From NCBI GenBank assembly GCA_964640225.1, contig CAZXFI010000012.1, positions 1 to 27,497 of the forward strand: DNA of 27,497 nucleotides, in the 5' to 3' direction. The position numbers and the translations under genes were made by a program. Positions 15,767-23,131 of this stretch are shown here, piece by piece. Each line of letters starts with the position of its first letter. Positions within the stretch are counted from its first letter, which is position 1. The DNA is from JAGLWW01 sp964640225 (lineage in GTDB: Archaea > Aenigmatarchaeota > Aenigmatarchaeia > PWEA01 > JAGHBM01). Under the pieces are notes generated by a model. The model had not been told where the DNA came from. It worked only from the letters and a program-made list of their open reading frames with translations, and did not search any database.

Positions 15767-15870
15767 GAATAGACACACACCATTTTTCAACCAAATCCTT
15801 TTTTTGCTTTTTGTTTTTCACTTAAAATCAAATTACAGGTTTCATTTTTACTTTATGATACTTGGTATTG

Positions 15871-15906
15871 CTTATATAAATATATTGTAGTAATTTAATT
15901 TATTAC
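15871..15906 (-). promoter_or_regulatory. Promoter module A (phosphodiesterase/sulfoquinovose operon)
   Basis: On the minus strand an AT-rich upstream box (GTAATAAATTAAATTACTAC) runs into the TATA element TTTATATAAG. Transcription would start near 15850, giving a leader of about 300 nt before TTG 15548. The module is almost identical to 25066-25099: two substitutions and a 2-base gap over 36 positions. The remaining stretch to 15953 is AT-rich and shows no gene; its T-rich tracts probably end the KaiC operon. Confidence 0.6.
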
Positions 15907-15953
15907 ATTATTCAATTAAATAACGTAACTATTTTTTTCATAAAATACTAACA

Positions 15954-16856
15954 TTACTTTTCTTCAAAGCCCCCGAAAACTTCCTGGTCGGGATAAACCA
16001 CTATCCCCTTGTCGGTAATCCTCATGGCAACAATTTTTTTCTGGTGCTTTTCCCCTCTCATCTTCAGGACCTCTATGGCGTTTTCCCTCATGTTTTCTTT
16101 CCTGATGTTGTAAAGGATTACAACGCCGTCCGCCAGGAACTCCTCCACGCCGCTTGTGGAAAAAATTTCCGGTATCTGCTTTGTCTCCGAGATAAAAAAG
16201 TTCGTGCTTCCCATGTTTTCAAAAAACCTGAACAGCTCCTCCGCGTAAATCCTGTAGGAATACTCCCTTCCCGTGAATATGGAGGACAGGGCCGTCAGGG
16301 AGTCAAGTACGACGAAATCTGGCCTGAATCCCTTGAGCAGATAGGACTCCAGGTCCATGAAAAGTTCCGGCCTTTCCTTTGCAAGCATCACGTTGATGTT
16401 TCTTGTCATCATGTAGGAGGAAAGGCTCCTGAACAGGAGGTTGCCGGATTTCACCAGCTTTCCGGGGTTCCAGCCGAAATCCTCCATGTGCTGCTTCAGC
16501 CTGTCCTCATTTTCCTCCAGGCTTATGTAAAGGCATTTTTTGCCTCTGCTGGCATGGTGCGCAAGAATTTGCAGGCACATGATGGTTTTCCCGCTTCCCG
16601 TGCCTCCCGCTATGACAACGTTGGAGCCCTTTGGAATGCCGTCGCTGAACAGCTCGTCAAAACCAGGAACGCCCGTTTGAACTCCGCCTTTTAAGTTCTT
16701 TTCCCTGTGTTTCATTTTTGCTATGCCCTCAAGGGGCGCCCTCTGCTCAAGAATCTGGGAACGGGGCCCTCCGGATTCCTGGCCGCTAAGCTTGCTCTTT
16801 ACGTTCATCTTGATTTTTGACATGTCAACTTTTTTTCCGGGTTTTTTCTTTTTCAT
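15954..16856 (-). CDS. Single-domain KaiC-like RecA-superfamily ATPase
   Basis: The 300-residue protein has a basic, flexible N-terminal tail (residues 1-55) and one KaiC domain. Walker A is GGTGSGKT (84-91), the catalytic glutamate pair is YISLEEN (E114, E115), and Walker B is FVVLDSLT (D185). The end of the domain holds FISETKQI, FLADGVVILYNI and LKMRGEKHQKK, the KaiC/GvpD-type C-terminal strand pattern. It should bind and hydrolyse ATP, probably as a hexamer. ATG 16856 is chosen because AGAGGTG lies five bases upstream; the frame extends to 16919, but that would overlap the preceding gene. It is the last gene of the eight-gene operon, 25 bases behind a KaiC-like gene without Walker A. Confidence 0.88.
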   Translation of the reverse strand: MKKKKPGKKVDMSKIKMNVKSKLSGQESGGPRSQILEQRAPLEGIAKMKHREKNLKGGVQTGVPGFDELFSDGIPKGSNVVIAGGTGSGKTIMCLQILAHHASRGKKCLYISLEENEDRLKQHMEDFGWNPGKLVKSGNLLFRSLSSYMMTRNINVMLAKERPELFMDLESYLLKGFRPDFVVLDSLTALSSIFTGREYSYRIYAEELFRFFENMGSTNFFISETKQIPEIFSTSGVEEFLADGVVILYNIRKENMRENAIEVLKMRGEKHQKKIVAMRITDKGIVVYPDQEVFGGFEEK

Positions 16857-16881
16857 TTTTTCACCTCTTTTGTGAAAAATT

Positions 16882-17400
16882 TCACCTCTCTTTTGCAAGG
16901 CACACGTCCGACTTGTCAAAAAAACGCATGACCTTGTTTATCAGGCTCATGTCCTTGCTTTCCGTCGTTACCACAATCACTTTCGTGTAGTGCCTTGAGG
17001 CATTTTCAAGCAGAGACCTCAGGAACATGAAAACGTTTTCTTCCTTGCTGTATAGCGTTAAAAGCTTTAAACTGTTCAGGACTATCCACTTCTCCCCCCT
17101 GATTGAGTTCGTGAACTTGCTGACGGCTATTCCTATTCCCGACAGGTCGCCCGGCTTCTCCACGAACAGAACGTTTTTCCTGTCCTGAAGGTTCCCTTTT
17201 ATAAGCTTTGAAACGCAGTCAACGAAAAAAATATTGTCCGTATTTATCCCCTCGTTTTTCAAATCCTCTGTAATCAGGTCGTAAGGCTTGGTCAGGTCAA
17301 TGAAAATCACTGACGTGTCCTGTATGAGCCTTAGTACCAGTTCTGTCGTGGTTTTCAGGGACCTGGCATGCACTACCAGCAGTATGCTTTCGTGGTTCAT
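16882..17400 (-). CDS. Degenerate KaiC-like protein lacking Walker A (paralogue 1)
   Basis: This 172-residue protein has the strand-helix order of a RecA/KaiC core: SILLVVHARS, VIFIDLTKPYD, IFFVDCVSKL, KWIVLNSLKLLTLY and KVIVVTTESKD. The place where a P-loop should stand reads HARSLKTTTEL, with no GxxxxGK(T/S), and the Walker B Asp is replaced (VLNSLK). It should therefore not hydrolyse ATP in the usual way. It is clearly related to the next protein upstream, sharing IFF(V/I)DC(V/I)(S/T)K(L/I) and a KNVL line. Archaeal proteins of this type are annotated as DUF7504-like or KaiC-like; I assign only the fold. I infer a structural or regulatory subunit for the active KaiC proteins. Start ATG 17400 directly abuts the upstream stop. 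Confidence 0.65.
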   Translation of the reverse strand: MNHESILLVVHARSLKTTTELVLRLIQDTSVIFIDLTKPYDLITEDLKNEGINTDNIFFVDCVSKLIKGNLQDRKNVLFVEKPGDLSGIGIAVSKFTNSIRGEKWIVLNSLKLLTLYSKEENVFMFLRSLLENASRHYTKVIVVTTESKDMSLINKVMRFFDKSDVCLAKER

Positions 17401-17970
17401 TTAATCACTCATGTTTATTATTTTGTCCACAAACTGCTCCACCTGCTCCTGTATCATGGGCTCAAGCTCTTTGTTCACCGAGAGCAACACTCCGTCCAGC
17501 CTCATTATCCTGATTTTATTGGTCAGGAAATGCAGGAATTTCAGGACAGTTTCGGTTGAGTTGTAGACAGTCAGGGTGGTTAGCGCGTCCAGCACCATGA
17601 ACCTGCTTCCGGAAGGCAGGGCTTTTCCGGCCTCCTCTATTATAAGGCTCAGGCTAGTTAGGTTCTGCGGACTGTCCAGATAGAGCACGTTCTTTGCCTC
17701 CTTTCCCTTGCCGGCTATCTTGGTTATGCAGTCTATGAAGAAAATCCTTTCCGTGTTTATCTTGCTTTCCTTGAGCATTTCCACCAGGGATTCGTAGGGC
17801 CTGTTCAGCGTCACGTAAATCCCCGAGCTTTCGTCGGAAACAAGGGACTTCAGTATGGTTGTGTTTATATCCAGGTACTGCCCGGAATTAATCAAAAAAA
17901 GGATTACACCCTGTTTTCTCAAATCCTTCATTTCTTTCTTTATCCTCTTTATCATTTTTTCCTTCATCAT
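17401..17970 (-). CDS. Degenerate KaiC-like protein lacking Walker A (paralogue 2)
   Basis: The 189-residue protein starts with a basic helix (KEKMIKRIKKEMKDLRK), then follows the same core as its neighbour: GVILFLINSGQYLD, IYVTLNRPYESLV, IFFIDCITKI, KNVLYLDSPQNLTSLS, RFMVLDALTTLTVY and DGVLLSVNKE. The P-loop position reads NSGQYLDINTT, with no GK(T/S). A Walker B-like Asp is kept (MVLDALT), so this copy is less decayed than paralogue 1. The pair looks like a tandem duplication that then diverged. Its ATG overlaps the upstream KaiB-like gene's stop in an ATGA. I infer it forms a complex with KaiC-like ATPases of the operon. The function is not known. Confidence 0.65.
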   Translation of the reverse strand: MMKEKMIKRIKKEMKDLRKQGVILFLINSGQYLDINTTILKSLVSDESSGIYVTLNRPYESLVEMLKESKINTERIFFIDCITKIAGKGKEAKNVLYLDSPQNLTSLSLIIEEAGKALPSGSRFMVLDALTTLTVYNSTETVLKFLHFLTNKIRIMRLDGVLLSVNKELEPMIQEQVEQFVDKIINMSD

Positions 17971-18662
17971 TTTATCGCGCCCATGACCATTTTGGCTACA
18001 TCTTTCCTGTTTACATCGGCTTCCATTATTTCAAATTCGCAGAAATTATCCCCCTGGTCAAAATACTCCTTGTCCCTGGCTATGACCCCCACTCCGAAGA
18101 CTTCCGTGAAAAGCCCCCCGAGAAAAGCCGCCAGTTCCCTTTTCGCGTCTGTTTTGCTTTTTGTGTGTATTTTTGAGGAGTCGTAAACCAGCTTAACCCT
18201 TGCGTACACGCTCTTGGGATTAAATTCCATGAGGTTGAAGCTCACGATTCCCCTTGAGCTGAGGCTCTGGCTCAGGACCTCCCCCATTTCCCTGGTCTCC
18301 TCGGAAAGCCTGAGCTTCCTTGCAAAGTTCCTTCCTTCCTTGAAACCCAGCTTGTGGAGTATTGATATGCCGTACAGGTCCGAGGCCAGTATGTTCTTAA
18401 GCCCGTCAACCACGCCCAGATACTTTTTCACTTCCCCGCCTTTCTTTATGATGAGAACGGGAGTGGCTATTACTTTGTATTTGCTCGCGGCTTTAGGCTT
18501 TTCGTTTATGTCAATCACGTGAGTCTTTATTTTTGATTCCTGGAGATATGAAATGCCCTCCGAATAGAACTTGATAAGGTCCGGCTCCGTCTGGCTGGAA
18601 TAAAATATCCATATCTCCTTCTTTTCCCCGGCTTTACTGCGGGAATTTTTGCCTTTTTTCAT
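17967..18662 (-). CDS. KaiB-like thioredoxin-fold domain fused to a V4R-like domain
   Basis: The 231-residue protein has a basic N-terminus and then a KaiB-like domain (about 16-87): EIWIFYSSQTEPDLIKFYSE, IKTHVIDINEKPKAASKYKV, IATPVLIIKK and VKKYLGVVDG. This follows the KaiB pattern of strand, helix, 'V(I)D(I/V)..P..A....(I)ATPTL' and '(I)GDLS', with a thioredoxin-type Pro (P68) and no CxxC. The second part (about 95-215) contains YGISILHKLGFKEGRNFAR and GGLFTEVFGVGVIARD, then GDNFCEFEI. It looks like a V4R (4-vinyl reductase/bacteriochlorophyll-type) ligand-binding domain. KaiB binds KaiC in the clock, so a KaiC-binding sensor is a fair inference. The ATG overlaps the upstream sensor gene by 29 bases and has a perfect GGAGGTG. 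Confidence 0.6.
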   Translation of the reverse strand: MKKGKNSRSKAGEKKEIWIFYSSQTEPDLIKFYSEGISYLQESKIKTHVIDINEKPKAASKYKVIATPVLIIKKGGEVKKYLGVVDGLKNILASDLYGISILHKLGFKEGRNFARKLRLSEETREMGEVLSQSLSSRGIVSFNLMEFNPKSVYARVKLVYDSSKIHTKSKTDAKRELAAFLGGLFTEVFGVGVIARDKEYFDQGDNFCEFEIMEADVNRKDVAKMVMGAIK

Positions 18663-20457
18663 TTTTCACCTCCTCCTTTCTGCTATCTGCTTTCTTTCTG
18701 TCGCTGATGTCCCTGAAAAAACCAACTATGTACCTTTTTCCCCCGAACTCAATGACTTTTGAATTCACGTCACAGTAAATCAAGGTTTTGTCTTTCCTCA
18801 GCACCGGAATGTCCTTGGCCACCTCAATATCTCCCTTAATCTGCCTGTCCACCTGATCCATCACGTAGGGAAGGTCCTTCTGGGGGTGAATCCTGCTTAT
18901 GTCCAGCTTGAGTAGTTCCTCCTTCGTGTAGCCGGTCATACTGCATATTTTCGGATTGGCGAAGGAGAATTTTTTCGTCTCAACATCCGCTAAAAGTATT
19001 CCGTCGTTGGCACCCTCAAATATGGTTTTAAGCTTTTCCTCGCTTTCCTTCAGCTCTTTTTCGGTCTTTTCCTTCTCCCCAATGACCTTCTTCAGTTCCT
19101 CGCTCTCCTTCATGAGCTCGGGAGCGGTCTGCTTCATCGCAAGTTTAAGGCTCACGATTGTCCTGTTAAAGGCCTGGGCCAGGTCTCCTATCTCGTCCCG
19201 GGAATTCCTGATTTTCGGGTCTATCTCCGTGTCCAGCTTCCCCATGCTTATGTCCGTGATAATTTTTTTTAATTTCTTTATTGGCCGGGTTACTGTGAGG
19301 TTTATTATTGAGACTATAATGGCGATAACAAAAAAAGAAAAAAGAACGAATGATGTGAGATATTGTTCATTTGTTTGGGTTATGATTTTAAGTAATTCTT
19401 CTTCAGGCAATACATAAATCATTTTCCAATTGACAGACTTCAGGGAGAAGTAAATCACAATTCTCCTGTTTTTTTCTTCAGTGTACTTAAAGCCGTTTTG
19501 GTTTGGAAGTCCCCGCAAGGCTTCTGTAAGGGCTTCGTCGGGTATTGTTTTTAAGTTGAGGATTTCGTCATTGGCGGCTTTTTTTCCTATTAAGGACTCT
19601 GTATCGGGATGAGCAACTATATTGCCCAGATTGTCAATGAAAAACAGCATACCCGTTTCCCTAATACTATGTTTCTTTGTGGTTTCAATTATTTTCTGCA
19701 GTATGAAATCCTGTCCCACTATACCAAGGAATTCATTTTCGTCATATATCGGCATAAGGGAGGATATCATCCACTGTCCCTGTAATTCGTCATAATACAT
19801 GTCTGTCCAAACGTGACGCTTGTTAGGATTATGAACTGGGTCTGCTTCATAGAACCACCCGTATTTGTCAAAAGTCTCATCTGCGGCAGAATCTAAAGCC
19901 CAATCTGGAAATCCATGCTGCCAAATGCTGTTTTTTGTGGCAAAATATGTGGTAAAGACGAAAGGCATCTGGCTTTCGCAAAACGGGTCAAAATATAGGA
20001 AAGCATCTGCGAAGATTCCCTTTTCAAGAGTATCTGGGCTTGTTATACTGTTATGGAAGGCAGCCATCTGGAATCTTCCCTTTGATTTATCCTTCTCAGA
20101 GCGGTATGAGCCGTCAGGCTTTTTTGACATATACCTTCTGTACAGCTCGTTAGTCTCCTCATCATTTCTATTTTTGGATTCAATTATTCTATCCTCAATC
20201 TCTTTGGAAGTGTATTCAGTGAGGCTCTTTATCCTGTCAAAATTATCATTCTTTTCTTTTGCCAACTGTTCAAAGTTTGGTATGAGCACATTTTGGATGA
20301 GAAATTCTTTAGTATTGTTTTTTGTCTGCGCAGAAATGTAAAAACCGAAGATGCCGATTATTAAGATAATAACTATCAGTATCGGAATTAAGGTCTTGAA
20401 AGTCAGGCTGCTTGTAAAATTCAGCTGCTTGGACAAGCTCGTATCTGGTTCATCCAT
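18634..20457 (-). CDS. Cache-HAMP-PAS receptor without an output domain
   Basis: The 607-residue protein has membrane helix 1 (about 20-42) and an outside Cache-type region (about 45-365) with WTDMYYDELQGQWMISSLMP, GIVGQDF and FFIDNLGNIVAHPD. Membrane helix 2 is about 366-388, then HAMP (389-440, with ISMGKLDTEIDPKIRNSRDE), a coiled coil (about 445-475) and one PAS domain (about 475-590: FEGANDGILLADV, GYTKEELLKLD, GFFRDISDRK). No kinase, cyclase or chemotaxis-signalling domain follows. It probably senses a small molecule outside and a second cue in PAS, and signals by contact with the KaiB/KaiC-like proteins encoded next. ATG 20457 has AGGAG six bases upstream. A 180-base stretch around HAMP is nearly identical to that in the neighbouring receptor. 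Confidence 0.85.
   Translation of the reverse strand: MDEPDTSLSKQLNFTSSLTFKTLIPILIVIILIIGIFGFYISAQTKNNTKEFLIQNVLIPNFEQLAKEKNDNFDRIKSLTEYTSKEIEDRIIESKNRNDEETNELYRRYMSKKPDGSYRSEKDKSKGRFQMAAFHNSITSPDTLEKGIFADAFLYFDPFCESQMPFVFTTYFATKNSIWQHGFPDWALDSAADETFDKYGWFYEADPVHNPNKRHVWTDMYYDELQGQWMISSLMPIYDENEFLGIVGQDFILQKIIETTKKHSIRETGMLFFIDNLGNIVAHPDTESLIGKKAANDEILNLKTIPDEALTEALRGLPNQNGFKYTEEKNRRIVIYFSLKSVNWKMIYVLPEEELLKIITQTNEQYLTSFVLFSFFVIAIIVSIINLTVTRPIKKLKKIITDISMGKLDTEIDPKIRNSRDEIGDLAQAFNRTIVSLKLAMKQTAPELMKESEELKKVIGEKEKTEKELKESEEKLKTIFEGANDGILLADVETKKFSFANPKICSMTGYTKEELLKLDISRIHPQKDLPYVMDQVDRQIKGDIEVAKDIPVLRKDKTLIYCDVNSKVIEFGGKRYIVGFFRDISDRKKADSRKEEVKNEKRQKFPQ
19076..19255 (-). repeat. HAMP/linker DNA duplicated between two receptor genes (copy 1)
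   Basis: This stretch codes for the HAMP end and linker from MGKLDTEI to the coiled coil. It differs from 20917-21096 at about nine of 180 positions by my hand count, while the Cache and PAS parts of the two proteins are clearly different. Confidence 0.85.
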
Positions 20458-20510
20458 TTTAATCTCCTGAATGCTTCTTAAATCTCAATCCTGTTTTGGT
20501 TTTCATTTTT

Positions 20511-22031
20511 TCATCTCTTTCTCTTTCCTTTTTGCTCCGTGATATCCTTGTTAACCCCCCGGTAGCCTGTCAGCTCTCCGTTCTCGTCCAGCATGGGAAC
20601 TCCGTTGGTAAGCATGTAGACTCTCTTCCCTTCCTTGGTAAGGTTCAGGTTTTCAAGGTTTACAATAGGCTTCTTTTCGGAAGCGATTTCGCTGAATTTT
20701 TTCCTGATGTAGCTGGACTCCTCCGCCGGCATCAGCTCAAAGGGGTTTTTCCCTATGAGCTCTTCAGGCTCGTATCCGAGAACCTGCTTTACTTCTTCCG
20801 AAGCGAACGTATACACCCCGTTTTTGTCTGTCTCCCACACCCAGTCTCCCATGCTGTACAAGATGTCCCTGAACCTCTTTTCGCTTTCCTTGAGTTTTTC
20901 CTCCAGTCTCTTCTTATCCCCAATGACCTTCTTCAGTTCCTCGCTCTCCTTCATGAGCTCCGGGGCGGTCTGCTTCATCGCAAGTTTAAGGCTCACTGTG
21001 GTCCTGTCAAAGGCCCTGGCCAGGTCTCCTATCTCGTCCCGGGAATTCCTGATTTTCGGGTATATCTCCGTGTCCAGCTTCCCCATGCTTATGTCCTCTA
21101 TGTTCCTGGTGAGCCTTTTTATCGGTCTAACGAGCCTCCGGGTAAGGAAAACGCTCAGCAAAAGCACAACCCCTAGGGTGCCGAAGGACATGACTATAAA
21201 ATTTCTCTGGAACTCGCTGACAACCAAAAGGGACTCCCTCTCGGATTCAACAGTCACCAGTTTCCACTTCTTGTCAGCCAATTCCGGCTGCAAAAGGTAG
21301 GTGAAGGCCCCTGTCATCCCGTTTCCGTTCTCGTCTTTGTATCTTACCATCCCGCTGCCGTTTCCGGTTATTTCCATGTCCGGGGAGGGAAGCTTGGAAA
21401 ATATAACATCCCTGTCAGGACTTATGAAGTTTCCATTCCTGTCCATTATGAAAACAAGCCCCGTGTCCCCTATTTCCACATTTTCCGTGACTTCCCATAT
21501 TTCATCCATCTTTACCTGGCCCGCCAGAACTCCTGTGATTTCCCCGCTGGCAACCACGGGAGTGGTGAAGACAATTACCACCTTGTATGGGTTTGTAATT
21601 ATGTGTATGTCCGATATGTATGTCTTTCCCCCGGCCGCCTCCAGAAAACCTCTCTTGGTTTTCCATTCCCCCTCGTATCCGTGGGTGGTTGAAGCCATGA
21701 CATTGCCGTCCAAATCAACCAGTGTTATGTCCTCAAAAATTTTGTAGAACTTCTGCGCTTTCTGTATTTCCTCCAGTTTTTCTTCTTTCATGGTTTGTGA
21801 CTTGATGATGGGGTTATCGGCCAGAACCACTATGTTGGCGCGCGCGTTAAGGATAATCCTCTCCACTTCGTGGGCGGTCTGTTTTGACAGGGATATCAGG
21901 TTGTCGTCCACCTTTTCCTTGATGGAGTCGCGCATCTGGCCGAAGGAATGGATACCCATTACTGAAAGGGGGAGAAATCCGATTAATATGAACAAGAAAA
22001 TAACCTTCGTTCCCAGTTTTGCCCTGAACAT
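20511..22031 (-). CDS. dCache-HAMP-PAS receptor without an output domain
   Basis: The 506-residue protein begins with membrane helix 1 (about 8-28), then a dCache-type outside domain (about 35-275). Marks are ITLVDLDGNVMAS, KTYISDIHIITNPYKVVIVF, GVLAGQVKMDEI and GLVFIMDRNGNFISPD, the two-lobe Cache pattern. Membrane helix 2 is 279-298, HAMP 299-350, then a coiled coil and a PAS domain (about 385-500: SMGDWVWETDKNGVYTF, GYEPEELIGKNPF, GVNKDITEQK). It ends there with a basic tail, so it has no kinase or methyl-accepting domain. It should sense an extracellular ligand and act through partner proteins. GAGAGG lies nine bases before ATG 22031. It lies between the PotD-like gene and the second receptor, the logical place for a receptor of the PotD-bound ligand. 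Confidence 0.88.
   Translation of the reverse strand: MFRAKLGTKVIFLFILIGFLPLSVMGIHSFGQMRDSIKEKVDDNLISLSKQTAHEVERIILNARANIVVLADNPIIKSQTMKEEKLEEIQKAQKFYKIFEDITLVDLDGNVMASTTHGYEGEWKTKRGFLEAAGGKTYISDIHIITNPYKVVIVFTTPVVASGEITGVLAGQVKMDEIWEVTENVEIGDTGLVFIMDRNGNFISPDRDVIFSKLPSPDMEITGNGSGMVRYKDENGNGMTGAFTYLLQPELADKKWKLVTVESERESLLVVSEFQRNFIVMSFGTLGVVLLLSVFLTRRLVRPIKRLTRNIEDISMGKLDTEIYPKIRNSRDEIGDLARAFDRTTVSLKLAMKQTAPELMKESEELKKVIGDKKRLEEKLKESEKRFRDILYSMGDWVWETDKNGVYTFASEEVKQVLGYEPEELIGKNPFELMPAEESSYIRKKFSEIASEKKPIVNLENLNLTKEGKRVYMLTNGVPMLDENGELTGYRGVNKDITEQKGKRKR
20917..21096 (-). repeat. HAMP/linker DNA duplicated between two receptor genes (copy 2)
   Basis: This is the partner of 19076-19255. The copies are the same length with no gaps. 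High DNA identity limited to this module suggests gene conversion or recent module exchange. Confidence 0.85.
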
Positions 22032-22064
22032 TTACGGTTCCTCTCCCGGCGTTTCCTGAAATCC

Positions 22065-23123
22065 CTAAGCCTGGATTTCCGCCCATATGTCGTTGTAAAT
22101 AGCAGTCGCATTTGACATTTCCCCGAAATATTCGCATTTCTCCAGGTCTTCCCCGAGCGGATAAACGGCGTCGCTTTCCAGTATTTCTGGGTCCATAAAC
22201 TCCTCTGCCGCCCTGTTGCAGTTGGCGTACCAGAGGTAATTTGCTATACCGGCGCTCACCTCGGCGTCAAGTATATAGTTGATAAAAATTTCTGCCGTAT
22301 ACTTGTGCTTTGCATCCCTTGGTATGGCCAGGCTGTCAGTCCATATTATGCACCCCTCTTTGGGTATCAAGTATTCCACGTTTTCGTTCTCATCCGCGGC
22401 GTAGTTCGCCTCCCCGCTGTACTGGAGGCCTGCCCAGAGCTCTTCCGAGATAAGCTGGTCCCTTATGTCAGTGGTTTCCAGGTACCCTTTCAGGAGCGGC
22501 TTCTGCTCCAGCAGCAGTTCCCTGGCCTCCTCCAGTTCATCCGGGTTCGCGGAGGACGCTGAATAGCCCAGGTAGAGCAAAGCCGAGCCGATGGTATCGT
22601 ACCTTCCAATCAGCATGGCCATCTTTCCCCTGTATTCCGGGTTCCAAAGAATGCCCCAGGTATTGCCCTCCTTCACGTACTTGCGGTTTACCGCTATGCC
22701 TGTCGTGCCCCAAAGGTACGGAACAGAATACCCGTTTCCTGGGTCGTAGTACGGGTTTTTGAACCTCTCGTCAATGTTCCTGAAGTTTGGTATGTTTTCC
22801 ATTTTTATAGGGGACAGGAGCTTCATTTTTTTCATGTCCGCTACCGTGCCGTCGCTGACTACAATTATATCATACCTTGAAGGGTTTGACTGAACGGCGG
22901 AAATCATCATGTCCTCGTCTTCGTACGTTTCCAGGTTAACCTTCACTCCGTACTCCCTTTCAAAATCTTCCAGTGTTGTTTCACCGAAGTAGTCCTCCCA
23001 GTTGTACACGTTCAGAACTTCGGAGAGTTCCTGATTGCCTCCGTCCTCCGGTTTAATGAAAAAAAATGCGGCCGCAATCACAATCACCAGGGCTACAATA
23101 GACATCAAGTAAAATTTATTCAT
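22065..23123 (-). CDS. PotD/PotF-like spermidine/putrescine-type solute-binding protein
   Basis: The 352-residue protein has an N-terminal hydrophobic anchor (about 6-23) and no lipobox Cys, so it is either cleaved or stays membrane-anchored. The mature part opens LNVYNWEDYFGETTLEDFE (37-55), the classic start of polyamine-binding proteins. Then come NPSRYDIIVVSDGTVADM, GYSVPYLWGTTGIAVNRKYV, IWTDSLAIPRDAKHKYTAE and a C-terminal AEEFMDPEILESDAVYP. All fit the PotD family (periplasmic-binding protein type 2) at full length. The ligand is a polyamine or related cation by family knowledge; the exact ligand is unknown. No ABC permease or ATPase gene is near, so it may feed a ligand to the adjacent dCache receptor. 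GAGGTGA precedes ATG 23123; it lies 8 bases behind the KaiC stop. Confidence 0.88.
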   Translation of the reverse strand: MNKFYLMSIVALVIVIAAAFFFIKPEDGGNQELSEVLNVYNWEDYFGETTLEDFEREYGVKVNLETYEDEDMMISAVQSNPSRYDIIVVSDGTVADMKKMKLLSPIKMENIPNFRNIDERFKNPYYDPGNGYSVPYLWGTTGIAVNRKYVKEGNTWGILWNPEYRGKMAMLIGRYDTIGSALLYLGYSASSANPDELEEARELLLEQKPLLKGYLETTDIRDQLISEELWAGLQYSGEANYAADENENVEYLIPKEGCIIWTDSLAIPRDAKHKYTAEIFINYILDAEVSAGIANYLWYANCNRAAEEFMDPEILESDAVYPLGEDLEKCEYFGEMSNATAIYNDIWAEIQA

Positions 23124-23131
23124 ACTTCACC

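Noticed and set aside
15741..15780. CRISPR-repeat-like string (TTTCAACGCCTTTGCGACC)
   Set aside because: It occurs once only, with no spaced copies, and is explained as one arm of a leader stem.
15549..15785. SRP RNA or RNase P RNA
   Set aside because: Neither strand shows the SRP GGAAGGGAGCA loop or the RNase P conserved GAGGAAAGUCC region in a sensible place.
16044..16694. 216-residue plus-strand frame opposite the KaiC gene
   Set aside because: It is an antisense shadow of a gene with Walker A and B motifs.
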